Assembly: GCA_024684515.1 (NCBI GenBank)
Contig: JAIKWS010000110.1
Coordinates: 1 to 64,000, forward strand
Source: Prevotella sp.
GTDB taxonomy: Bacteria; Bacteroidota; Bacteroidia; Bacteroidales; Bacteroidaceae
DNA: 64,000 nt
Direction: 5' to 3'
Numbering within the stretch: the stretch's first letter is position 1; the number at the start of each line of letters is the position of its first letter. Made by a program: the position numbers and the translations under genes. The notes below the pieces were generated by a model. The model had not been told where the DNA came from. It saw only the letters and a list, made by a program, of their open reading frames with translations, and did not search any database. Positions 44,731-52,520 of this stretch are shown one piece after another.

Positions 44731-47556
44731 ATGCAGATGAACAGGCAATTCCACCATACGAGAACCCTGGCATACAGGCCGCTGATGCTGCTTGTCATCC
44801 TGATCGCAGGCATGGCAATGGCCCGTGCCGACGTGCCACGCAGAGTCATCATCGCCTCTGACTGGGACTTCGCACCCTATGAGTTCATCAACGACAAAGG
44901 GCAGTCGGACGGTTTCAACGTGGAAGTGCTGCACATCATCCTGAAAAGTCTAGGAATAGAGCATGAGTTCGTGATGAAATCACGCAAACAGAGCATCGAG
45001 ATGTTCCTCAACCACGAAGCCGACCTCATCGTCGACTATCGCAACCGCTTCCATGATGAGCAGTTCTTCCATACACGCACCCCCCTGTCGTACTATCAGA
45101 TCATGCTGGCACATCGCAAGAGCATGCCCTCGTTCACCAGCTTAGACATGCTGCGGGGACAGAAATCCATCGTCTTCAATGGCAGCAACGACTCTATCAG
45201 CAAGACACTGCTCGAAGACCTGCTCGGCAACACTAGCTACCGGTTCTGCTCAGCCCGTGAAGCACTGGCTGGCGTTGCCAATGGCGAATACAACTATTTC
45301 GTATGGGGCAACGAGCTACTGAAATGGAAGATAAAGGAATACAACATCGAGGATATCACCCTTGACAAACTGGACATCAACGCCACAGAGATACTCGTCA
45401 CGGGATACAACAAGGAACTCATAGACGAAATAGACAGTGAATTTGCCCGTATGCAGCAAAAGGGTGACATAGACCGCATCAGGGAAAAATGGTTCTACGT
45501 CGACTCCTACTCGGGGAAGGCCTCCGCCACCGCCATCATCATCAGCCTTATCATCATCCTGGCAGCCATCCTGCTGACATTCGTTTACCTGGTAACGAAA
45601 CGACGCATGAAAAGGGCAATACTGCGAAACGAGGACCTCGAGGCCATGATGCACCAGGCACTGAAGATGGGCAAATTTGCCGTGATGTCCAACAATCTCA
45701 AGCAAAACCGAGTCACCAACCTGCATGGCCACCTAGTGCCGGAAGACGGCTGCTCCTACGACGAAATCCTGAAACGGGTGCACCCTGACGACAGGAATAG
45801 CATAATCCACCGAAACGACACACGGAAGACCAAGGCCGGAGAGGCCACCCCCTTCAGTCTAAGATGGAACAACGGCACTGACGATGCACAGGAATGGATC
45901 AACGTGACTGGCTATTCCTTCCTCGAATACGATGAGCACGAACGAGCAGAAAGCCTTATCATCACGGCACGGGACATCACGGAAGACCTGGCGAAAGAAC
46001 GGAAGGACAAGGAGATGGCCAGCCGATACAGGAGGATGTTCGACTCTTCTCTCGTGGCCATGTCGTTCTACGACAAAAACGGAAGGCTGATCGACCTGAA
46101 CGACAAGATGCGAGAGCTGCTGGACATTACAGACAAAGACGATCCGCAGATCATGCAGACGTCAATCTTTGATTTCGGCATGATCAAAGGCGAATACCAG
46201 CTAGGTACCAAGGAGACCCTACACGCCTGTCAGCACATGCAATATCCCACACTGAATCTGAATAAATTTATTGAAATCAGGATCAAGCCATCCCTTGACG
46301 AGGACGGCAATCCGATGCACTATATCGTTACGGCCAGGGATGTCAGCGAAGAACGAGGCATGTACATGGAACTGCGTCAACAGAACATGGCCCTGCAGGT
46401 GACGACAGACGACAACCGCCGCTACGAGGAAGAAATGCGCACCCTGATGGAGAACAGCAACATGTATGTGTGGACCCTCGACATGAAGACCAACATCATC
46501 TCCTTCTCACATACCCTAGGGAAGCCAGAATTCACACGTACACTGGAAGAACACATACAAAGCATGTTCGAGGACGAACAGGAGGCTGCGCTCGAAAGGA
46601 TGCAGAACCTCAACAACCTGGGATCGACCTTCAACACCCTCCACCACTTCAAGTACACCCCTATCGACAAAGCACCTGCCTGGTATGCCACCAGTGGTAT
46701 GCCCATCTACGATCAGGACGGCAACCTGGAAGCCCTCTTCGGCATCGTGCGAAATATTACCCCCCTGATGGACATTCAGGTGCGGCTGAAGGAAGAAACG
46801 GCACGTGCCAAGAACTCCGGTTTGCTGAAGAGCACGTTCCTAGCCAATATGACCCACGAGATCCGCACGCCACTGAATGCCATCGTGGGATTCTCAGACC
46901 TGCTGCATATGGTAAGCACGACAGAGGAGCGAAAAGAATTCATACACATCATCCGCAACAACTGCGACATGCTGCTGCGACTCATCAACGATATCTTCGA
47001 GGCGTCAACCATCGATGCCAAGCCACTGGAGATCAAACCCACCGAGGTAGACTTCGCACAGGAGTTCAAGGTGATCTGCCAATCCCTGTCACAGCGAGTG
47101 CAAGAGCCTGGCGTTGCGTTCATCATTGACAACCCGTACAGCAGCTTCGTGACCTATATCGACAAAGGCCGTATACAACAGGTCATCACCAACTTCGTGA
47201 CCAACGCAGTGAAATACACCCACAAGGGTCACATACGTGTGGGCTATCGCCATGTGAACAACGGTATCTACATCTACTGTGAGGATACGGGTGCCGGCAT
47301 ACCCAAGGAAAAGCAGAAAAGCGTATTCGAACGATTCGTCAAACTCAACGATTTCGTACAAGGCACAGGACTAGGCCTTAGCATCTGCAAGTCGATAGCA
47401 GAACGTTCCAACGGCCGCATTGGCGTAGAGAGCAAGGGCGAGGGTCACGGATCCACCTTCTGGATATGGGTTCCCAGCCCTGTTACCAGCCAGCCGCTTG
47501 ATGACAGCCAGCCCGACGACATCGTTCCTTACCTATCATCATATGCAAACCAGTAA
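44731..47556 (+). CDS. Periplasmic-binding/PAS sensor histidine kinase, intact H-box
   Basis: 941 residues with the same order as the upstream paralogue: signal segment, family-3 solute-binding domain (VIIASDWDFAPYEFINDKGQ, about 38-265), transmembrane helix (ATAIIISLIIILAAILLTFV), and PAS regions (VHPDDRNSI; FDSSLVAMSFYDKNGRLIDL). HisKA FLANMTHEIRTPLNAIVGFS carries His709. HATPase_c has QQVITNFVTNAVKYT, EDTGAGIP, VFERF and GTGLGLSICKSIA. No receiver domain is attached, so a partner must take the phosphate or the signal. It overlaps the AraC-type gene by 14 bp. Confidence 0.9.
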   Translation: MQMNRQFHHTRTLAYRPLMLLVILIAGMAMARADVPRRVIIASDWDFAPYEFINDKGQSDGFNVEVLHIILKSLGIEHEFVMKSRKQSIEMFLNHEADLIVDYRNRFHDEQFFHTRTPLSYYQIMLAHRKSMPSFTSLDMLRGQKSIVFNGSNDSISKTLLEDLLGNTSYRFCSAREALAGVANGEYNYFVWGNELLKWKIKEYNIEDITLDKLDINATEILVTGYNKELIDEIDSEFARMQQKGDIDRIREKWFYVDSYSGKASATAIIISLIIILAAILLTFVYLVTKRRMKRAILRNEDLEAMMHQALKMGKFAVMSNNLKQNRVTNLHGHLVPEDGCSYDEILKRVHPDDRNSIIHRNDTRKTKAGEATPFSLRWNNGTDDAQEWINVTGYSFLEYDEHERAESLIITARDITEDLAKERKDKEMASRYRRMFDSSLVAMSFYDKNGRLIDLNDKMRELLDITDKDDPQIMQTSIFDFGMIKGEYQLGTKETLHACQHMQYPTLNLNKFIEIRIKPSLDEDGNPMHYIVTARDVSEERGMYMELRQQNMALQVTTDDNRRYEEEMRTLMENSNMYVWTLDMKTNIISFSHTLGKPEFTRTLEEHIQSMFEDEQEAALERMQNLNNLGSTFNTLHHFKYTPIDKAPAWYATSGMPIYDQDGNLEALFGIVRNITPLMDIQVRLKEETARAKNSGLLKSTFLANMTHEIRTPLNAIVGFSDLLHMVSTTEERKEFIHIIRNNCDMLLRLINDIFEASTIDAKPLEIKPTEVDFAQEFKVICQSLSQRVQEPGVAFIIDNPYSSFVTYIDKGRIQQVITNFVTNAVKYTHKGHIRVGYRHVNNGIYIYCEDTGAGIPKEKQKSVFERFVKLNDFVQGTGLGLSICKSIAERSNGRIGVESKGEGHGSTFWIWVPSPVTSQPLDDSQPDDIVPYLSSYANQ

Positions 47557-48412
47557 ATATATGCTCGCCAGTGAGCGAGACCAATTATGGGGACTCACCA
47601 TTACCACCATCGGCTATGAAGAGATTGGCCCTGATGATGAATATCCCACCCGTGGACATGCCGACGGCTATTACTTCGACATCGACAAGGGCAGGACACT
47701 GACGGAATACCAGCTGCTATATATCACCGAGGGCGAGGGTGTCTTCCATAGCCGTACCGTGCCAGAGGCTCACCTCGTGGAAGGAGACTTCTTCATGCTC
47801 TATCCTGGCGAGTGGCATAGCTATCATCCTACGGGTCCCCGTGGCTGGAAGAAATACTGGATAGGATTCAAAGGCCACAACATCGATGACCGGGTGCGGG
47901 CAGGTTTTCTCTCTCCCACCAAACCCATCTACCACGTTGGCTTCTCTGATGACATCGTCAGTCTCTATCGTGCTGCCTACGCAGCAGCACAGGCAGAGGA
48001 AGCCTACTCACAACAGGTGATGGCAGGCATTGTGAACCATCTCATCGGACTGATGTATTCACTGGAACGTAATATCGAACTGAAGACCCGCAACCAGAGT
48101 CATGTAGACCTGATCAACCGTGCCCGTCTACGCATTCGCGAAGAGCTCGAGTCGCCACTCACCATTCAGCAAGTAGCTGAGGACATCGGCATGAGCTACA
48201 GCAACTTCCGAAAACTGTTCAAGGAGCATACCGGACTGTCGCCAGCCACCTATCAGCAAGACCTGCGACTACAGCGAGCCAAAGAGTTGCTCACCACCAC
48301 CGATATGAGCATCAAGGAAATAGCCTATCGTCTGAACTTTGAGTCGCCAGACTATTTCTCCTCGAAATTCAAAATAAAGACAGGTCGTAAGCCAAGCGAC
48401 CTGAGGCAATAG
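47543..48412 (+). CDS. AraC-family transcriptional regulator
   Basis: About 289 residues. The N-terminal cupin-like ligand domain (YQLLYITEGEGVFHSRTVPE; GDFFMLYPGEWHSYHPTGP) is followed by two C-terminal helix-turn-helix motifs (LTIQQVAEDIGMSYSNFRKL and SIKEIAYRLNFESPDYFSSK). The ending FKIKTGRKPSDLRQ is typical of AraC/XylS proteins. The chosen start overlaps the kinase gene by 14 bp. An ATG at 47561, just after the kinase stop, is an alternative. Cupin-type AraC proteins respond to small molecules, often sugars, and lack a phosphorylation site. Its link with the two kinases is therefore through shared expression and perhaps a shared ligand. Confidence 0.88.
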   Translation: MQTSKYMLASERDQLWGLTITTIGYEEIGPDDEYPTRGHADGYYFDIDKGRTLTEYQLLYITEGEGVFHSRTVPEAHLVEGDFFMLYPGEWHSYHPTGPRGWKKYWIGFKGHNIDDRVRAGFLSPTKPIYHVGFSDDIVSLYRAAYAAAQAEEAYSQQVMAGIVNHLIGLMYSLERNIELKTRNQSHVDLINRARLRIREELESPLTIQQVAEDIGMSYSNFRKLFKEHTGLSPATYQQDLRLQRAKELLTTTDMSIKEIAYRLNFESPDYFSSKFKIKTGRKPSDLRQ

Positions 48413-48431
48413 CTAAGCCCTCGACAAACTG

Positions 48432-48562
48432 TTAACAGGCTCCACGAGGTCTGTTGCAAGGCTGCTTATTACACCCTGCTTTATGCCGTGCAAGCAGATA
48501 CTCGTACTCCTCATCTGAGAGTTCAACACGTATACCCTCGTTGCGGGCCGTCAGCTGAAAGG
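48432..48562 (-). pseudogene. C-terminal gene fragment abutting the palindromic repeat
   Basis: The minus strand is open from the edge of the palindromic element and reads AFQLTARNEGIRVELSDEEY, then EYLLARHKAG, to a stop at 48432-48434. The composition looks like real protein, but there is no start and the family is not recognised. The reading frame meets the 75-bp palindrome exactly at its outer end, suggesting the element interrupted or replaced the rest. Confidence 0.4.
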
Positions 48563-48757
48563 CCGATGTACAAAGGGTTTGAGGCGTATGAGGTGTTGCT
48601 CAAACACCTCACGGGCCTCTAGCCCTTTAAACATCGGCATTCTGAGAAATTTGTATGAGATGTTGCCAGAAAAAAATAGAATTTTTTGTTTTACGAATTT
48701 TATTTACATCAAAAATCCAAAAAGAACCGAAATATACGAGGAAAAACTTTTTTCCTA
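48550..48757 (+). repeat. Dispersed palindromic repeat, copy 2
   Basis: Core palindrome 48563-48637 (75 bp; CCGATGTA to ACATCGG; same GCTCAA centre), then the conserved AT-rich tail ending in ATATACGAGGAAAAAC. It is in opposite orientation to copy 1 at 395-612. Sequence changes in one arm are often not compensated in the other. The tail leads into a single CCTAACTAG motif with A/T tract, as in array F. Confidence 0.75.
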
Positions 48758-48909
48758 ACTAGGAAAATATTTTTTCATAGTGAGGTAGCAAAAAATCCTG
48801 CGTGACGCAGTAATATCCGAAAAAGAAAATAGTTTACAATTACCATTCTTATCAACAAAAAGCGAGAATGGGATGGCATTGAACTGGAACTTGCAGGTGA
48901 AGAGATTCC
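48758..48909. other. Intergenic stretch with a possible thioredoxin-like remnant
   Basis: On the minus strand 48900 to about 48830 reads FTCKFQFNAIPFSLFVDKNG, resembling the IPxxFlIDkNG end of TlpA-like thioredoxin proteins, but there is no catalytic CxxC, start or promoter. It is called only as a possible remnant downstream of rsmA. Confidence 0.25.
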
Positions 48910-49713
48910 TCAAATCTCCTTGAGTTCCGCAGCCACAAGATTGGTAAGTGCCACAAATTCGGGAATGCTGAGCTGCTCAGGTCTCTGCGTCATCACCGGC
49001 TGCTCGAAGAAAGCAGGCGAGGCAGTATGCTGAGCATCGAAGAGCTGCCTCAACGATACTCTCAGCATCTTCCTCCGCTGCCCAAAGGTGGTTTTGACCA
49101 CCCGTTTGAACAACGACTCGTCACAGCCTAGCGTCGTCACCTCGTTTCGCATCATGCGGATGACGGCACTCTGCACCTTGGGAGGGGGATTGAACACGCC
49201 TGGTTCTACGGTAAACAAGTACTCCACATGATACCATGCCTGTATCAGGACAGAGAGGATGCCATACTGCTTGTTGCCTGGGGAAGCAGCCATCCTCAAG
49301 GCCACCTCGTGCTGGATCATACCCGTACAACAAGGAATCAGGTCACGGTTGTCAAGCATCTTGAAGAAAATCTGCGAGGAGATGTCATAAGGATAGTTTC
49401 CCGTCAGCACAAACTGCTGGCCATCAAACAGTTGCCGCAGGTCCATGCGCAGAAAGTCATCCGAGATGACAGCATCATGCAGTCGTGGAAAATGCTCGTG
49501 GAGATACTCCACCGACTCCTTGTCAATCTCCACGACATACAGCGGCCTGGACTTCTCTGCCAGGTACTGCGTCAGCACTCCCATGCCAGGTCCCACCTCC
49601 AGCACGGGCAACTGTGGACATACATCCACTGTATCAGCAATGCGACGGGCAACGGTCAGGTCGATGAGGAAGTGCTGTCCCAGGTTCTTCTTTGGTCTTA
49701 CTTGCTTTATCAT
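48910..49713 (-). CDS. rsmA: 16S rRNA (adenine1518/1519-N6)-dimethyltransferase
   Basis: 267 residues (KsgA/RsmA). It dimethylates two adjacent adenines in helix 45 of 16S rRNA. The start MIKQVRPKKNLGQHFLID is diagnostic, SAM motif I is VLEVGPGMGVLTQYL, and the catalytic motif IV is LTGNYPYDISSQI. The C-terminal RNA-binding domain includes VFNPPPKVQSAVIRM and RRKMLRVSLRQLF. The -7 element ends only 5 nt before the ATG, so the mRNA is nearly or completely leaderless. Confidence 0.95.
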   Translation of the reverse strand: MIKQVRPKKNLGQHFLIDLTVARRIADTVDVCPQLPVLEVGPGMGVLTQYLAEKSRPLYVVEIDKESVEYLHEHFPRLHDAVISDDFLRMDLRQLFDGQQFVLTGNYPYDISSQIFFKMLDNRDLIPCCTGMIQHEVALRMAASPGNKQYGILSVLIQAWYHVEYLFTVEPGVFNPPPKVQSAVIRMMRNEVTTLGCDESLFKRVVKTTFGQRRKMLRVSLRQLFDAQHTASPAFFEQPVMTQRPEQLSIPEFVALTNLVAAELKEI

Positions 49714-49718
49714 GAGTG

Positions 49719-49726
49719 CAAAGGTA
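49719..49726 (-). promoter_or_regulatory. -7 promoter element (TACCTTTG) of rsmA, leaderless arrangement
   Basis: TACCTTTG on the minus strand, followed by CACTC and then the ATG. Confidence 0.6.
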
Positions 49727-49752
49727 CAACTTTTTGCGGAGTTAATAGAGTC

Positions 49753-49780
49753 AAAGGAGTTAAAGGGAGTTAAAGGGCAG
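49753..49780. repeat. Short 10-bp tandem repeat (AAAGGGAGTT) between divergent promoters
   Basis: About three units of AAAGG(G)AGTT lie between the rsmA and flippase-like gene promoters, the complement of the array at 12284-12310. Confidence 0.5.
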
Positions 49781-49811
49781 ATGACTTTTCTGCAAAACGC
49801 ACAAAAATTGC

Positions 49812-49819
49812 TATCTTTG
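49812..49819 (+). promoter_or_regulatory. -7 promoter element (TATCTTTG) of the flippase-like gene, leaderless arrangement
   Basis: TATCTTTG followed by CATC and then the ATG, mirroring the divergent rsmA promoter. Confidence 0.6.
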
Positions 49820-49823
49820 CATC

Positions 49824-50828
49824 ATGTTATCAGCAAAGAACGGCCCATTTGGCAACACGGTGAAGATTCTACTGCCCCTACTACTAGGTGGTGCCATCCT
49901 CTATTGGATGTACAGAGGCTTCGATTTTGACCGTGTCCGCGATGTGTTGCTCTACGAGATGGACTGGACGTGGATGCTCCTGTCATTCCCCTTTGGCATC
50001 CTGGCACAGGCCCTGCGTGGGTGGCGCTGGCGCCAGACCCTGGAGCCCTTTGCCGGCAGTGTACGTAGCAGTGTGACGGTGAACAGCATCTTCCTGAGCT
50101 ATGCAGCCTCGCTGGTAATCCCCCGCATAGGCGAGTTCACCCGCTGTGGCGTGCTGAAGCGATGGGAGGGGGTGTCTTTCTCGCGAGCACTGGGCACCGT
50201 AGTCACCGAACGCATGGTAGACATGCTGCTGATGCTGACCATCGTGGGCATCACATTGCTGCTGGAGATGAGCACCTTCGGCACCTTCTTCAAGGAGACA
50301 GGCACTAACATCAGTGCCATCCTGAGCCGCTTCACCTGGGCAGGATGGCTGGTGTCCGGCATCTGTGTTGTCGCCATCGGCATACTGGTATATGTGCTGA
50401 TTCGCAACCTCTCCATCTACCAGAAGGTGAAGACCACTATCAGCGACATCTGGCAAGGTATCGTCTCGCTGAAGAATGTCCGCAGCATACCCCTGTTCAC
50501 CCTGATGACGATAGGCATCTGGCTGTGCTACTTCCTGCACTACTACCTGACATTCTTCTGCTTCGACTTCACCAGGGACCTAGGCATCTCATGCGCACTG
50601 GTGACCTTCGTCGTGGGATCTATTGCCGTCATCGTCCCCACACCCAATGGTGCCGGTCCCTGGCACTTTGCCGTGAAGACCATGCTCATCCTCTATGGTG
50701 TGCAGGATGAACAGGCTCTTTACTTCGTGCTCATCGTTCACACCGTGCAGACCCTCCTGGTCATCGCACTAGGCATCTATGCCTGGGCACGACTATCCTT
50801 CATGCAACGTTTAACCCTAAAACCATAA
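49824..50828 (+). CDS. Flippase-like / LPG-synthase TM-domain membrane protein
   Basis: 334 residues with about eight transmembrane segments. It matches the lysylphosphatidylglycerol synthase transmembrane/flippase-like family (formerly UPF0104): FPFGILAQALRGWRWRQTLE, YAASLVIPRIGEFTRCGVLK, VTERMVDMLLMLTIV and VGSIAVIVPTPNGAGPWHFA are its conserved blocks. The soluble aminoacyl-transfer domain of MprF is missing, so lipid flipping or an unrelated role is more likely than lysyl transfer. It lies 10 bp upstream of pepD, so the two probably share a transcript. Confidence 0.82.
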   Translation: MLSAKNGPFGNTVKILLPLLLGGAILYWMYRGFDFDRVRDVLLYEMDWTWMLLSFPFGILAQALRGWRWRQTLEPFAGSVRSSVTVNSIFLSYAASLVIPRIGEFTRCGVLKRWEGVSFSRALGTVVTERMVDMLLMLTIVGITLLLEMSTFGTFFKETGTNISAILSRFTWAGWLVSGICVVAIGILVYVLIRNLSIYQKVKTTISDIWQGIVSLKNVRSIPLFTLMTIGIWLCYFLHYYLTFFCFDFTRDLGISCALVTFVVGSIAVIVPTPNGAGPWHFAVKTMLILYGVQDEQALYFVLIVHTVQTLLVIALGIYAWARLSFMQRLTLKP

Positions 50829-50838
50829 GACAGAGACT

Positions 50839-52299
50839 ATGAACGAAATTCAAAACCTGAAGCCAGCATGCATCTGGCGCAACTTCTACAAACTGACACA
50901 AGTACCCCGTCCCAGCGGACATCTGGAGAAGATTCAGCAGTTTCTCCTCGATTTCGGCAAGGAGGCTGGCGTATATGCCGTGAAGGATCCAGCAGGCAAC
51001 ATCCACATGCGCAAACCCGCCACACCAGGTATGGAAAACCGTAAGGGCATCATCCTGCAGGCACACATGGATATGGTACCTCAGAAGACCCCTGAGTCGG
51101 CACACAACTTCGAAACCGACCCCATCGAACCCTGGATTGACGGTGAGTGGGTGAAGGCGAAGGGAACCACACTGGGAGCAGACAACGGCCTTGGCGTAGC
51201 TTCCATCATGGCTATCATGGAGGACAAGACTCTCAGGCATGGTCCCATCGATGCCCTGATCACTGCCGATGAAGAGACAGGCATGTTCGGTGCCAACGAT
51301 CTGCCAGAGGGAGAACTGCAGGGGGACATCCTGCTGAACCTCGACTCGGAGCACTGGGGAAAGTTTGTCATTGGCTCTGCAGGAGGCATCGACGTGACAG
51401 CCACCCTGGAATACAAAGAAGCAGACACCGACAGTGAAGATGCTGCTGTGAAAGTCACCATCAAGAACCTGCGTGGCGGACATAGCGGTCTGGAGATTCA
51501 CGAAGGACGTGGCAACGCCAACAAGCTGATGGTGAGACTAGTACGTGAAGCTATCGAAGAACTGGATGCCCGTCTAGCCTGCTGGCATGGCGGCAACATG
51601 CGCAATGCCATACCCTTCAAGGCCGAAGTTGTGCTCACCCTGCCTGCCGACAATGTGGAAGCACTGAAAGAGCTATGTGCCGACTGGAAGGAAGACTTCA
51701 ACGACGAATATAAGGTCATCGAGCCACAAGGCATCGAGGTCATCGTCGAAGAGGTGGAAGCTCCGAAGACCGAACTGCCCGTTGAAATACAGGATAATAT
51801 CGTGGATGCCATCTATGCCTGTCACGATGGAGTCATCCGTTTCATACCCAGCTATCCCAACGTGGTAGAGACCAGTTCCAACCTCGCCATCATCGACATT
51901 GAGCATGGCAAGGCAGCCATCAAGATCCTGGCCCGCTCGAGTCGCGAGGATATGAAGGACTATGTGGTGAAGATGCTGGACAGCTGCTTCAACATGGCAG
52001 GCATGAAGGTGGAGACGGCAGGATCGTATGGCGGATGGGATCCCAATCCCGACAGCGAGGTCCTGCACCTGCTGCTGAAAGAATACAAGGAACTGTTTGG
52101 CGAGGATGGCATCATCCAGGTAGACCATGCAGGACTGGAGTGCTCAGTCATCCTAGGCAAATACCCACATCTGGACGTCGTCAGCCTCGGTCCCACCATG
52201 AAATCGCCCCACACCACTACCGAGCGAGCCCTCATCGCCACCGTAGAGCCCTTCTGGCAGCTGCTGAAGAAGACACTGGAAGATGTGCCGACGAAGTAA
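50839..52299 (+). CDS. pepD: Aminoacyl-histidine dipeptidase (M20 family)
   Basis: 486 residues, the usual PepD length. It hydrolyses Xaa-His and other dipeptides in the cytoplasm. Zinc ligands are in IILQAHMDMVPQK (H76, catalytic D78), LGADNGLGVA (D115), TADEETGMFGA (E145/E146) and LNLDSEHWG (D169). The lid domain follows (about 200-390), and a final metal ligand region occurs near the C-terminus (VDHAGLECSVI; SPHTTTERALI). No signal peptide. It ends before a terminator that overlaps the corA promoter. Confidence 0.92.
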   Translation: MNEIQNLKPACIWRNFYKLTQVPRPSGHLEKIQQFLLDFGKEAGVYAVKDPAGNIHMRKPATPGMENRKGIILQAHMDMVPQKTPESAHNFETDPIEPWIDGEWVKAKGTTLGADNGLGVASIMAIMEDKTLRHGPIDALITADEETGMFGANDLPEGELQGDILLNLDSEHWGKFVIGSAGGIDVTATLEYKEADTDSEDAAVKVTIKNLRGGHSGLEIHEGRGNANKLMVRLVREAIEELDARLACWHGGNMRNAIPFKAEVVLTLPADNVEALKELCADWKEDFNDEYKVIEPQGIEVIVEEVEAPKTELPVEIQDNIVDAIYACHDGVIRFIPSYPNVVETSSNLAIIDIEHGKAAIKILARSSREDMKDYVVKMLDSCFNMAGMKVETAGSYGGWDPNPDSEVLHLLLKEYKELFGEDGIIQVDHAGLECSVILGKYPHLDVVSLGPTMKSPHTTTERALIATVEPFWQLLKKTLEDVPTK

Positions 52300-52323
52300 G
52301 ACCACTCCCTTTTCAAACATTTT

Positions 52324-52357
52324 ATCCGCGAATTCTTTGGAATTTGCGGATTTTTTT
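52324..52357 (+). terminator. Terminator of pepD, overlapping the corA promoter
   Basis: ATCCGCGAATTC pairs with GAATTTGCGGAT (11 of 12, one G-T) around loop TTTG, followed by seven Ts. Confidence 0.85.
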
Positions 52358-52366
52358 GTACCTTTG
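52336..52366 (+). promoter_or_regulatory. Promoter of corA embedded in the pepD terminator
   Basis: TTTG (52336-52339) is the loop of the terminator. After 19 bp comes TACCTTTG (52359-52366). The match to consensus is full. The transcript would have a leader of about 150 nt. Confidence 0.7.
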
Positions 52367-52407
52367 CACCCACAAACAACCAGAAGTCTAACCAATCAGC
52401 AACCAAT

Positions 52408-52443
52408 ATGGACGATTACCCGGCGGATAGTAACAAACGTTAG
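52408..52443 (+). promoter_or_regulatory. Possible leader-peptide ORF in the corA leader
   Basis: A short frame encodes MDDYPADSNKR and stops 77 nt before corA. Downstream, CCTCT (within 52475-52482) can pair with AGAGG (52504-52511), or CTTTT (52493-52497) can pair with AAAAG (52501-52505), giving two exclusive hairpins just before the corA start. Regulation by Mg2+ or translation is speculative. Confidence 0.3.
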
Positions 52444-52520
52444 GCGGGAGGAATCGGCAGAACAACGCACTGCTAGTCCTCTGGCCACAAATCTTTTAAC
52501 AAAAGAGGATTAGCAACACA

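Noticed and set aside
395..48757. Composite transposon or genomic island bounded by the two palindromic repeats
   Set aside because: The interval is full of housekeeping genes and lacks integrase, relaxase or transposase genes, so the repeats are more likely dispersed elements.
49824..50828. MprF-type lysylphosphatidylglycerol synthase
   Set aside because: Only the transmembrane half is present and the aminoacyl-transferase domain is absent.
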